Shown here piece after piece: positions 34,745 to 42,853 of a DNA stretch of 64,000 bases. Below the pieces are notes generated by a model, which was not told where the DNA came from, ran no database searches, and saw only the letters and a list, made by a program, of their open reading frames with translations. The stretch is from the NCBI GenBank assembly GCA_044359525.1, contig JBIKLY010000001.1, forward strand, positions 29,868 to 93,867, given 5' to 3'. A program made the position numbers and the translations under genes. Positions within the stretch are counted from its first letter, which is position 1. Every line of letters starts with the position of its first letter. This DNA is from CAJBIL01 sp044359525 (GTDB lineage Bacteria; Pseudomonadota; Gammaproteobacteria; Burkholderiales; Rhodocyclaceae).

Positions 34745-34767
34745 GTGTTCATGCCTTGACCACAGGC

Positions 34768-35526
34768 TTAATTCCCCTTGGCCTGGTTGGCAACGGCGGC
34801 GGCGGCGGCTTTGGCGGCTTCCGCATCACCGAGGTAGTAGCTGCGGATCGGTTTCATGTCGTCGGTGAATTCATAGACGAGCGGGATGCCGGTCGGGATG
34901 TTGAGGTTGACGATATCGGCGTCGGAGATGTTGTCGAGATACTTGATCAGCGCGCGGATGCTGTTGCCGTGCGCGGCGACGATGACGCTCTTGCCGGATT
35001 TGACGACCGGCGCGATGGTGTCTTCCCAGTACGGGACAAAGCGCGCGACGGTGTCTTTCAGGCACTCGGTTTTCGGCAGGTGTTCGGCGGCGATGCCGGT
35101 AAAGTCAACACCGTAGCGCGCGTCAAAGCGCGGGTGGCGCGGGTCGTCGAAGTCCAGATCGGGCGGTGGCGTATCGTAGCTGCGGCGCCAGGTCAGTACC
35201 TGCGCGTCGCCGTATTTCTCGGCGGTTTCGGTCTTGTTGAGACCCTGCAGCGCACCGTAGTGACGCTCGTTGAGGCGCCACGAGCGTTGCACCGGGATCC
35301 ACAGTCGATCCATTTCTTCGAGGGCGATCCACAAGGTGCGCATGGCGCGCTTGAGTACCGAGCTGAAAGCGATATCGAATTCGAAGCCGGCGTCCTTCAT
35401 CAGTTGGCCGGCGGCCTTGGCCTCGTCCAGCCCCTGTGCGGTGAGGTCGACATCGGTCCAGCCGGTAAAACGGTTTTCCTTGTTCCAGGTGGATTCTCCG
35501 TGGCGGAGCAGTACGATTTTTTTCAT
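34768..35526 (-). CDS. gpmA: 2,3-bisphosphoglycerate-dependent phosphoglycerate mutase
   Basis: Interconverts 3- and 2-phosphoglycerate in glycolysis. The 252-residue product begins KKIVLLRHGESTWNKENRFTGW, with the phospho-His in RHGE, and contains RRSYDTPPP and AAHGNSIRALIKYL of the GpmA family. The C-terminus has an Ala-rich run. First gene of gpmA-envC-ctpA; E. coli has an unrelated mutase gene (gpmM) beside envC. Confidence 0.96.
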   Translation of the reverse strand: MKKIVLLRHGESTWNKENRFTGWTDVDLTAQGLDEAKAAGQLMKDAGFEFDIAFSSVLKRAMRTLWIALEEMDRLWIPVQRSWRLNERHYGALQGLNKTETAEKYGDAQVLTWRRSYDTPPPDLDFDDPRHPRFDARYGVDFTGIAAEHLPKTECLKDTVARFVPYWEDTIAPVVKSGKSVIVAAHGNSIRALIKYLDNISDADIVNLNIPTGIPLVYEFTDDMKPIRSYYLGDAEAAKAAAAAVANQAKGN

Positions 35527-35618
35527 GATTGGCGGCTGTCGTTGTTTGTAAAACGGATGGGGACTCTCGGGGAAGTCCCGGCGGGCGCCGGAACGCACTC
35601 TGCGGCAAGGAATTATTT

Positions 35619-35624
35619 TATAAT
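35619..35624 (+). promoter_or_regulatory. -10 box upstream of ArsR-family gene
   Basis: A perfect TATAAT in an AT-rich stretch, 31 bases before the GTG start. The corresponding -35 region is poor, which is common for regulated promoters. Confidence 0.35.
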
Positions 35625-35655
35625 GAATCTTTACTCTTAACGAGCCCTGCGGATC

Positions 35656-35964
35656 GTGGCCATCCAGACCAGTCTCATCAATAAGCAGGAGCATATTGAG
35701 CAGGCCGCACGCGCCCTCAAGTCGATATCTCATCCACTGCGCCTGAAAATTCTTTGCGTGATCGGCGATCAGGAAGCCTGCGTGCAGGAAATCGTCGAGG
35801 CGGTTGGCACCTCGCAAAGCAACATCTCGCAGCATCTGGCGATCCTGCGCGGAAAAGGCGTGTTGCTGACGCGCAAGGATGCCAACCGGGTGTATTACCG
35901 TGTCGGTGATGCCCGCACCCTGCAGTTGATCGGCATGATGCGCGAGGTTTTTTGCGGCGATTAG
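35656..35964 (+). CDS. ArsR-family winged-helix regulator
   Basis: A 102-residue HTH protein: helices around LKSISHPLRLKILCVIGD, the recognition segment VGTSQSNISQHLAILRGKGVL and the wing RKDANRVYYRVGD. A single Cys lies in EACVQEI and one near the C-terminus (FCGD); the classical ELCVCDL metal motif is absent, so it may sense redox or sulfur species rather than metal. The start is GTG at 35656 after GCGGA. It is divergent from gpmA and upstream of the rhodanese-glutaredoxin pair, so it could regulate either. Confidence 0.85.
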   Translation: MAIQTSLINKQEHIEQAARALKSISHPLRLKILCVIGDQEACVQEIVEAVGTSQSNISQHLAILRGKGVLLTRKDANRVYYRVGDARTLQLIGMMREVFCGD

Positions 35965-36047
35965 CCGATAATCGCTGTCCTCTCGACCGTCACCTGTTTT
36001 TCATGTTTCTTTGTTATCTTTAGCCTCGGCAGTTTTTGGAGTCTCGC

Positions 36048-36467
36048 TTGGAATTCATTCAACAAAATATTTATCTCGTGGCCATTGCCGTCTTCAGTGG
36101 CGCCATGTTGTTGTCCACGACCTTCCGGAGCAGCGGCGGCGCACGCTCGTTGAGCACGACTCAAGCGACCCTGTTGATCAACCGGGAAGACGCACAGTTG
36201 CTTGATGTGCGCGAGCCAGCCGAGTACGCCGCCGGGCATTTGCCGGATTCGCGTAATATTCCTGCCGCTCAGCTGGAAGCGCGGATCGGCGAACTGGAAA
36301 AACTCAAGGACAGCCCGCTGATTGTGATTTGCCAGACCGGGGTGCGTTCATCGGGTGCCTGCAATCGTCTGACCAAGCTCGGATTTGGCAAGATTCATAG
36401 TCTTGACGGCGGTATCGAGGCTTGGGTGCAGGCCGGGCTACCAATCAGGAAAGGCACGAAAAAGTGA
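36048..36467 (+). CDS. yibN: Membrane-anchored rhodanese-like protein (YibN type)
   Basis: A 139-residue protein with one N-terminal transmembrane helix (about 8-25) and a rhodanese domain with the active-site loop CQTGVRS (Cys95). TTG 36048 is preferred over TTG 36036 because GGAG (36038-36041) is correctly spaced for it. The gene order yibN-grxC-secB-gpsA is the same as in E. coli. Its stop overlaps the grxC start. Confidence 0.88.
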   Translation: MEFIQQNIYLVAIAVFSGAMLLSTTFRSSGGARSLSTTQATLLINREDAQLLDVREPAEYAAGHLPDSRNIPAAQLEARIGELEKLKDSPLIVICQTGVRSSGACNRLTKLGFGKIHSLDGGIEAWVQAGLPIRKGTKK

Positions 36468-36760
36468 CTGAAACAGCCAACCAGGCAGGGCCTGCCCCGC
36501 GGGTGTTGATGTACTCGACGGCGGTTTGTCCGTACTGCGTGCGTGCCGAGCAGATTTTGCGTGCCCGCGGCGTGCTGGATATTGAAAAAGTGCGTATCGA
36601 TCTTGACCCCGAACGCCGTGCCGAGATGATGGAAAAAACCGGCCGGCGTACCGTTCCGCAAATCTATATCGGCGATACCCATGTTGGCGGTTGCGATGAT
36701 CTCGTCGCCCTTGACCACGCCGGCAAACTCGGGCCACTGCTTGCCGGCACCAGCGTTTGA
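36464..36760 (+). CDS. grxC: Glutaredoxin 3
   Basis: A 98-residue glutathione-dependent dithiol oxidoreductase with active site CPYC at 22-25, TVPQIYIGDTHVGG (cis-Pro and glutathione site) and GCDDL. The start is GTG at 36464, overlapping the yibN stop as GTGA, with AGGAAAGG upstream. The N-terminal extension before VLMYST is longer than usual by about ten residues. Confidence 0.94.
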   Translation: MTETANQAGPAPRVLMYSTAVCPYCVRAEQILRARGVLDIEKVRIDLDPERRAEMMEKTGRRTVPQIYIGDTHVGGCDDLVALDHAGKLGPLLAGTSV

Positions 36761-36805
36761 TCCGTCTGAAATTTCCCTTAACGATTCACTAGCAAAGAAA
36801 CCATC

Positions 36806-37267
36806 ATGAGCGACCAAGAAGCCCCGGCATTCAGCATCGAAAAACTCTATCTCAAGGACCTTTCGGTTGAAGTGCCGAATGCGCCGCAGATTTATCTCGA
36901 GCGCGAATCCCCCAACATCAACATCCAGTTGCAGACGAAAGCCCAGGGCCTTGGCGATGGCGTCTACGAAGTTGCACTGACCGTGACCGTGACCGCCAAG
37001 GTCGAAGAAAAGACGGTTTTTCTGGTTGAAGTCGGCCAGGCCGGTATTTTCCGCATTCTCAACGTGCCTGACGAGAATATGGAGCCGCTGCTGTCGATTG
37101 CCTGCCCGAATATCCTCTTCCCCTATGCCCGCGAAGTGGTTTCCGACACCGTGACACGTGCCGGTTTCGCGCCGGTAATCCTGCAACCGGTTAATTTCGA
37201 GGGCTTGTACGCCTCGCGTCTGGCGCAGGAAGAGGAAGGCGTTCCGCCAGAGGCCTCGATCCAGTAA
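36806..37267 (+). CDS. secB: Protein-export chaperone SecB
   Basis: Tetrameric cytoplasmic chaperone that holds preproteins and hands them to SecA. The 153-residue product has the typical IEKLYLKDLSVEVPNAPQ opening, the FLVEVGQAGIF strand and the CPNILFPYAREVVSD segment. Downstream of grxC by 45 bases, as in other proteobacteria. Confidence 0.97.
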   Translation: MSDQEAPAFSIEKLYLKDLSVEVPNAPQIYLERESPNINIQLQTKAQGLGDGVYEVALTVTVTAKVEEKTVFLVEVGQAGIFRILNVPDENMEPLLSIACPNILFPYAREVVSDTVTRAGFAPVILQPVNFEGLYASRLAQEEEGVPPEASIQ

Positions 37268-37274
37268 AGGAACA

Positions 37275-37712
37275 ATGATGACGCGACTGCTTGCGCTCCT
37301 GCTCGCCGCAGGATTTGCTCTACCGGCATTGGCTGTTGAATTCCGCACCGTCGAGATGCCAACGGTGCTTTACGACGCACCATCGCAAAAGGGCAGCAAG
37401 CTGTTCGTCATCAAACGCCACACGCCGGTTGAACTCGTGGTCAGTCTTGAGGGCTGGATCAAGGTTCGCGATGCCGAGGGCGGGCTGGCCTGGATTGAAA
37501 AGAAGAATCTCTCCGAGCGGCGTTCGCTGATCGTTATCGCCAGTCGCGCCGAGGTGCGGCAGAGTGCCGATGATGCGTCAGCGCTTGTTTTTGAGGCCGA
37601 GAAGAGTGTTTCGCTCGATTATGTCGAGACCGTGCCGGGTGGATGGGTCAAGGTTCACCATCGCGACGGGCAGGGCGGGTTTGTCCGTGCCAATCAAGTC
37701 TGGGGTCTTTGA
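37275..37712 (+). CDS. Exported SH3-domain protein
   Basis: A 145-residue periplasmic protein with a signal peptide (about 1-20, ALA-VE). Two bacterial SH3 repeats follow (about 22-78 and 82-143), each with a Trp-containing core (GWIKVRDAEGGLAWI and GWVKVHHRDGQGGFV). It lies between secB and gpsA with gaps of 7 and 6 bases, so it is in the same operon. Function unknown; such domains often bind peptidoglycan. Confidence 0.85.
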   Translation: MMTRLLALLLAAGFALPALAVEFRTVEMPTVLYDAPSQKGSKLFVIKRHTPVELVVSLEGWIKVRDAEGGLAWIEKKNLSERRSLIVIASRAEVRQSADDASALVFEAEKSVSLDYVETVPGGWVKVHHRDGQGGFVRANQVWGL

Positions 37713-37718
37713 GACGCC

Positions 37719-38705
37719 ATGCGGCTTACTGTAATTGCCGCCGGCGCCTGGGGAACGGCACTGGCGATCGCATTCAGCGCCAGGCATCGCGTTACGCTGT
37801 GGACGCGTGAAGATGACGTCACGCAGACCATGCAGGCCGAGCGTGAGAATCGCCGCTTTCTACCCGGCCACCGTTTGCCTGATGCGCTGTTGATCGGCAC
37901 CGATTTCAACGCTTCGGTGGCTGATGCCGGGTTGCTCGTGCTGGCCACGCCGCTTGCCGGGTTGCGCCCGACCCTGAGTCGTCTACGTGATGCCGGGCTG
38001 GTCAAGCCGCTGATCTGGGTGTGCAAGGGCTTGGAGGCGGAAACGGCCAAACTGCCGCATCAGATCGTTGCCGAAGAACTTGGCGCGCAAGCGCTATGTG
38101 GTGCCTTGTCTGGCCCCAGCTTTGCCGAAGAGGTTGCGCAGGGTTTGCCGACCGCTGTTTCACTGGCCGCCAACAACGCTGAATTTGCGCACGCCACGGC
38201 ACTCACACTGCACAGCCCGCACTTGCGTATTTACGCCAATGACGATTTGCCCGGTGTCGAAGTCGGCGGCGCGGTGAAAAACGTGATGGCCATTGCCACC
38301 GGCATCTGCGATGGCCTCGGGCTTGGCCTCAATGCCCGTGCAGCGTTGATTACGCGTGGCCTGGCCGAAATTGCCCGGCTCGGCGAAGCGCTTGGCGGCA
38401 AGCCGCACACCTTTATGGGGCTGGCCGGCATGGGAGATTTGATCCTCACCTGTACCGGCGATCTGTCGCGCAACCGGCGTGTTGGACTGGCATTGGCGAC
38501 GGGCAAGACGCTGCCGCAAATTCTTGCCGATCTGGGGCATGTCGCTGAGGGCGTCAGTACCGCACGCGAAGTCGCACGTCTGGCCACGCAACTCGGTATC
38601 GACATGCCGATCACGCAAGCCGTCGACGCCATCCTGCATCGCAACGAACCGGCGGCGGAAGCGGTCGAGAAACTGCTCAGCCGCGATCCGAAGAGCGAGA
38701 CGTAA
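37719..38705 (+). CDS. gpsA: Glycerol-3-phosphate dehydrogenase [NAD(P)+]
   Basis: Makes sn-glycerol-3-phosphate for phospholipids. The 328-residue product has the Rossmann loop GAWGTALA near residue 7, GALSGPSFAEEV, the catalytic Lys in GAVKNVMAIA, and GLGDLILTCTG-like AGMGDLILTCTG. Last gene of the yibN-grxC-secB-SH3-gpsA operon. Confidence 0.97.
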   Translation: MRLTVIAAGAWGTALAIAFSARHRVTLWTREDDVTQTMQAERENRRFLPGHRLPDALLIGTDFNASVADAGLLVLATPLAGLRPTLSRLRDAGLVKPLIWVCKGLEAETAKLPHQIVAEELGAQALCGALSGPSFAEEVAQGLPTAVSLAANNAEFAHATALTLHSPHLRIYANDDLPGVEVGGAVKNVMAIATGICDGLGLGLNARAALITRGLAEIARLGEALGGKPHTFMGLAGMGDLILTCTGDLSRNRRVGLALATGKTLPQILADLGHVAEGVSTAREVARLATQLGIDMPITQAVDAILHRNEPAAEAVEKLLSRDPKSET

Positions 38706-38729
38706 AACAAAAACAAGAGCAAAAAATCT

Positions 38730-38818
38730 CACCACCAGGTCACCAAGATCACCAAGTTACACCAAGAAATTCGTCAGGTTTTCTTGGTGTAACTTGGTGT
38801 CCTTTGTGCCTTGGTGGT
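38730..38818. repeat. Inverted repeat element, copy 8 (CACCAAG type)
   Basis: Left arm ACCACCAGGTCACCAAGATC, then ACCAAGTTACACCAAGAAA. Right arm TTTCTTGGTGTAACTTGGTG, then TCCTTTGTGCCTTGGTGGT. Same architecture as the other copies (short tandem units, inverted, intergenic) but a different unit sequence. It lies between gpsA and trmL, which are convergent, and may terminate both. Confidence 0.85.
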
Positions 38819-38835
38819 TCGCTTTTCCTTCTTGA

Positions 38836-39300
38836 TTAAACCCCGCCCTCAAATCCCAATTGCCGCCACGCTTCAAACACCGTCACCGCCACCGCATTGG
38901 AAAGATTCAGGCTGCGCTGGCCGGTCAGCATCGGTAGACGCAGGCGCTGCGCTTCGGGAAATTCCGCCAGCACGCTTGCCGGCAAGCCGCTCGTTTCACT
39001 GCCGAAAACAAATACGTCGTCTTCCCGAAACACCTGTGTGTCGTGCCGTATGCCGCCTCTCGTCGTCAGCGCAAACCGGCGGCGGCCGGCCAGCGCTGCC
39101 TTGCACGTCGGCCAGTCAGCATGGCGAAAGACGCGTGCGAATTCGTGGTAATCCAGCCCGGCACGCTTCAGCGCCTTGTCCTCCCAGCCGAAACCGAGCG
39201 GCTCCACCAGATGCAGTTCGGCGCCGGTGTTGGCGCACAGGCGAATGACGTTGCCCGTGTTGGGTGGAATTTCGGGTTGGTACAAAACGACAGCAAGCAC
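38836..39300 (-). CDS. trmL: tRNA (cytidine(34)-2'-O)-methyltransferase
   Basis: SPOUT methyltransferase modifying the wobble base of leucine tRNAs. The 154-residue product has YQPEIPPNTGNVIRLCANTG at the N-terminus and the knot motifs FGSETSGLP and LPMLTGQRSLNLSNAVAVTVFEA. Full length for the family. Convergent with gpsA. Confidence 0.95.
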   Translation of the reverse strand: MLAVVLYQPEIPPNTGNVIRLCANTGAELHLVEPLGFGWEDKALKRAGLDYHEFARVFRHADWPTCKAALAGRRRFALTTRGGIRHDTQVFREDDVFVFGSETSGLPASVLAEFPEAQRLRLPMLTGQRSLNLSNAVAVTVFEAWRQLGFEGGV

Positions 39301-39393
39301 GGGTCAGTTCCAAAAAATCGGTTTTGTTTTTTTCATAATCAGCTAGAATCAGGCGATTAGCGTCGTTATCTGTAAAGTTACTGGAGCTTGCAA

Positions 39394-41100
39394 ATGGCTC
39401 GGCCGGAAAAAATTCGCCTCGGCGATCTGCTGATTCAACAGGGCCTGCTGACCGATGAGCAGCTCAAGTTCGCGCTCGATGAGCAAAAGCGCAGCGGCCG
39501 CAAGCTTGGCCGTATTGTCGTCGAAAGTTCCTTCGTTACGGAAGAGGCGATTTCGCAGGCGCTCGCCAAGCAGCTGCGTATTGCGTTTGTCGATCTCAAG
39601 CATTTCAGTCCAAAAACCGAACTTATCAGTCTCTTGCCGGAAGCGCAGGCACGGCGTTTTCGTGCGATTGTCCTCGACGAGCTCGACGGCAAATTGCGCG
39701 TTGGTTTTGTCGACCCCACGGATCTGCAAGCTTACGACGAGATTGCCCGCATCGCCAGGCGTGAGATCGATCTGGCCGTCGTTACCGAAACCCAGTTGCT
39801 GGCTTTGATTGATCGCGTCTATCGGCGCACCGAAGAAATTTCCGGTCTGGCCAAAGAGTTGACCGCCGAGATGGGCGACGTTCCAATCGAGTTCGGTGAC
39901 CTGCTCGGGCTCAGTGCCGGCGCTGAAGAGGCGCCGGTCGTCAAGCTCCTGCAAACTGTTTTTGAGGAAGCGCTGCGTATGCGCGCTTCCGATATTCACA
40001 TCGAGCCGCAGGAAAGATCCCTGCGTATTCGTTTTCGCATTGATGGCGTGCTGCACGTGCAGACCGAGGCCGACGCCAAGATTGCCACAGCCATGGCGCT
40101 CCGCCTCAAACTCATGTCCGGTCTGGACATCTCCGAAAAACGTCTGCCACAGGATGGCCGTTTTGCCATCAAGGTGCGTAACAGTGCGGTTGATGTTCGT
40201 ATTTCGACCATGCCGACCCAGTACGGCGAGTCGGTGGTCATGCGCTTGCTCAATCAGAACACCGGATTGCTCGGTCTCGATCGCCTCAATATGCCGCCGC
40301 GCATTCTTGAGCGCTTGCGTCATTGTGTTCGCCGTCCGAGTGGCATGGTACTGGTCACCGGCCCAACCGGCAGCGGTAAAACCACCACGCTCTATGCGGC
40401 GCTTTCGGAGTTGAACACCACTGAAAAAAAGATCATCACCGTCGAAGACCCGGTCGAGTATCGACTGCCCGGCATCAATCAGGTGCAGGTGCATGAAAAA
40501 ATTGAACTGACTTTCGAGCGGGTCTTGCGCTCGGCTTTGCGCCAGGATCCGGACATCGTCCTCGTCGGTGAAATGCGTGATCAGACAACGGCCGAAATCG
40601 GTATGCGGGCCGCTATTACCGGCCACATGGTGCTGTCCACCCTGCACACCAATGACGTTATCTCAACGCCGATTCGCCTGCTCGACATGGGCGTGCCGCG
40701 CTATATGGTGGCGCTCTCGCTGCAGATGGTGCTCGCCCAGCGCTTGGTGCGCGTCAGTTGTGAAAACTGTGTCGAGGTGCACACGCCGGCACCGCACGAG
40801 CATGAATGGCTGCGCTATGAGCTCGGTGACAAGATTGATTCCTACACCTACAAACAGGGGCGCGGTTGCGCGCACTGTGGCGGCACAGGATACTCGGGGC
40901 GTACCGGTGTTTATGAAATGCTCGAAATGACCAATGAACTGGTCGAGTCGATCAATCGTGACGATACCGGTGATTTCGTGCAGACCGCGCGCAAACAGAT
41001 GGCCGGAGAAACCCTGCGCCGTGATGCCGTACGGCTCGTTGTGCAGGGTCGGACGACAATTGACGAAGCGATGCGGATCAGTAATCAGTTTGAAGATTGA
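39394..41100 (+). CDS. mshE: MSHA pilus assembly ATPase MshE (GspE/PilB family)
   Basis: A 568-residue hexameric extension ATPase. The N-terminal MshEN domain (about 6-60) has two imperfect repeats starting RLGDLLIQQGLL and KLGRIVVESSFV, the pattern that binds c-di-GMP in MshE. The catalytic domain has Walker A GPTGSGKT (Lys329), the Asp and His boxes, and a zinc tetracysteine (CENC, CAHC). The start is ATG 39394 after CTGGAG; a TTG two codons earlier is possible. First gene of the MSHA locus. Confidence 0.93.
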   Translation: MARPEKIRLGDLLIQQGLLTDEQLKFALDEQKRSGRKLGRIVVESSFVTEEAISQALAKQLRIAFVDLKHFSPKTELISLLPEAQARRFRAIVLDELDGKLRVGFVDPTDLQAYDEIARIARREIDLAVVTETQLLALIDRVYRRTEEISGLAKELTAEMGDVPIEFGDLLGLSAGAEEAPVVKLLQTVFEEALRMRASDIHIEPQERSLRIRFRIDGVLHVQTEADAKIATAMALRLKLMSGLDISEKRLPQDGRFAIKVRNSAVDVRISTMPTQYGESVVMRLLNQNTGLLGLDRLNMPPRILERLRHCVRRPSGMVLVTGPTGSGKTTTLYAALSELNTTEKKIITVEDPVEYRLPGINQVQVHEKIELTFERVLRSALRQDPDIVLVGEMRDQTTAEIGMRAAITGHMVLSTLHTNDVISTPIRLLDMGVPRYMVALSLQMVLAQRLVRVSCENCVEVHTPAPHEHEWLRYELGDKIDSYTYKQGRGCAHCGGTGYSGRTGVYEMLEMTNELVESINRDDTGDFVQTARKQMAGETLRRDAVRLVVQGRTTIDEAMRISNQFED

Positions 41101-41102
41101 GC

Positions 41103-42332
41103 ATGCCAAACTTTGAATACAAAGGGCGTAATTCCGGTGGGCAGCTTGTCGAGGGCGTGCTTGAGGGGGCGACTTCGGGTGCGGTGGCCGATCTGTTGCT
41201 CGGGCAAGGGTTGATACCTATCGAGATTCTTGAATCCCGGGCGTCTGTGGGCAAGGCGTCGACAAATATTGGCATCACGCTGTTCAAGCCCCGGACGACA
41301 CACATCGACATCCTGCTTTTCAGCAGGCAATTGCATACCCTCCTCAAGGCCGGGGTGCCGATCATGCGCGCGCTTGGAGGCTTGCAGGAGGCGGCGATCA
41401 ATCCGGCGATGAAGGATGTGATCAAGGATGTTCGCGAGAGCCTTGAGGGTGGGCGTGAGTTGTCTGCCGGTCTGGCACGTCATCCCCGGGTGTTTTCACC
41501 ATTTTATCTTTCGATGGTCAAAGTCGGCGAAATGACCGGCCTGCTTGAAGAGATATTCATGCGCCTCTTCGTGCATCTTGAATTTGAGCGTTACATGCGC
41601 GAACAGGTCAAGTCGGCGCTGCGCTATCCGAGCTTCGTGGTGATGGCGATGGCTGCCGCAATTGTTATTATCAATCTTTTTGTCATACCGGCTTTTGCCA
41701 AGGTGTTTGCCGGATTTGGTGCCGAGTTGCCGCTGATGACGCGTATCCTGCTTGGCTTTTCCGAATTCATGACCACCTATTGGCCACACCTGCTCGCCGT
41801 GTTGGCAGGCTGTATTTTTGTTTTTCGACGCTGGGTCGGCACGGTCAAGGGGCGGCACGACTGGGAAGGGATCGCGCTACGCATCCCGATTGCCGGGAAA
41901 ATTCTGCACAAGGCCGCACTGGCACGATTCGCCCGCAGTTTTGCGCTCGGCATGCGCAGTGGTGTGCCGGTCATGCAGGCCTTGTCAAACTCGGCGCAGA
42001 CGGTCGATAACAGTTATATCGCTCGCCGGATCGAGGGGATGCGCGATGGGGTAGAGCGGGGCGAAAGCATTTTGCGGGCAGCGATCTCTACCGCCATCTT
42101 TACCCCGGTCGTCCTGCAGATGATCGCCGTTGGTGAAGAATCCGGCGCAATTGACGAGATGATGGAAGAAATTGGCGGCATGTATCAGCAGGAGGTTGAA
42201 TACGAACTCAAGACGCTGGGCCAGCAGATCGAACCGATCCTGATCGTCAGCCTGGGGATTCTGGTGCTGATTCTGGCGCTTGGCGTGTTCCTCCCGATGT
42301 GGGATCTTGGCAAGGTTGCGATCAAGAAATAG
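41103..42332 (+). CDS. mshG: MSHA platform protein MshG (GspF/PilC family)
   Basis: A 409-residue polytopic inner-membrane protein with two GspF domains (about 70-195 and 270-395) and three hydrophobic helices (about 175-195, 215-240, 375-400). Motifs: LLFSRQLHTLLKAGVPIMRAL and SPFYLSMVKVGEMTGLLEEIF, repeated as ARFARSFALGMRSGVPVMQAL and LQMIAVGEESGAIDEMM. The start is two bases after mshE. Confidence 0.93.
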   Translation: MPNFEYKGRNSGGQLVEGVLEGATSGAVADLLLGQGLIPIEILESRASVGKASTNIGITLFKPRTTHIDILLFSRQLHTLLKAGVPIMRALGGLQEAAINPAMKDVIKDVRESLEGGRELSAGLARHPRVFSPFYLSMVKVGEMTGLLEEIFMRLFVHLEFERYMREQVKSALRYPSFVVMAMAAAIVIINLFVIPAFAKVFAGFGAELPLMTRILLGFSEFMTTYWPHLLAVLAGCIFVFRRWVGTVKGRHDWEGIALRIPIAGKILHKAALARFARSFALGMRSGVPVMQALSNSAQTVDNSYIARRIEGMRDGVERGESILRAAISTAIFTPVVLQMIAVGEESGAIDEMMEEIGGMYQQEVEYELKTLGQQIEPILIVSLGILVLILALGVFLPMWDLGKVAIKK

Positions 42333-42783
42333 CCGGGCAGCCGGCGCCGTACGTTTCGACGTGCTGGTGACCGTTGTGCTCATCTTTATTTTGCTTGGGG
42401 TCTTGTTTGACCGGCTGGCCGAAGCTCAGCGTGCTTCTGAGCGAACGATCGTGGATATTGAAGTGGCGGCACTGCGTACCGAGCTGCAACTCGCGGTGGC
42501 CAGCCGGGTGGCGCGTGGCGAAGAGGCACAGCTGCACGGCTGGCCAGGTCGCAACCCCGTGGCGCTGGCCTGGGGGGAAACGAACGCTGAGCCGCAAACT
42601 GGCGTCGCCTCGCTGACCGGGCCGTGGCAGTGGAATGCGGCGGACGGGGTGCTGGCGTATTCTTATCGCGGCGGCGGGTGTCTGCAGCTGCGTCTGGCAC
42701 GGGTAAAACCGGGGCAGGTAATCGGCTGGTCGCTCGGTAGCGGGCTGCTACTGGTACCGATGCAAAAAGAAAAGCGCTGTTAA
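42316..42783 (+). CDS. mshF: MshF-like MSHA protein
   Basis: About 155 residues with one N-terminal membrane helix (FDVLVTVVLIFILLGVLF) and a periplasmic domain of pilin-like layout (GPWQWNAADGVLAYSYRGGGCLQLRLA). No prepilin G-F-T-L-I-E site. The gene overlaps the mshG 3' end. The start is uncertain: TTG at 42316 or 42307, or a GTG at 42361. Assigned as MshF by position and shape, not by motif. Confidence 0.65.
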   Translation: MRSRNSRAAGAVRFDVLVTVVLIFILLGVLFDRLAEAQRASERTIVDIEVAALRTELQLAVASRVARGEEAQLHGWPGRNPVALAWGETNAEPQTGVASLTGPWQWNAADGVLAYSYRGGGCLQLRLARVKPGQVIGWSLGSGLLLVPMQKEKRC

Positions 42784-42853
42784 GTGTTAAAAAATGCCTG
42801 TTGTTGTCGATATACTTGGGTGTAGCCTCTAACTATTACTTTGGGAGTAGAGC

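Noticed and set aside
42784..42853. Sigma-54 promoter for the pilin genes
   Set aside because: No GG-N10-GC element of the -24/-12 type; only a TATACT box at 42811 without a good -35.
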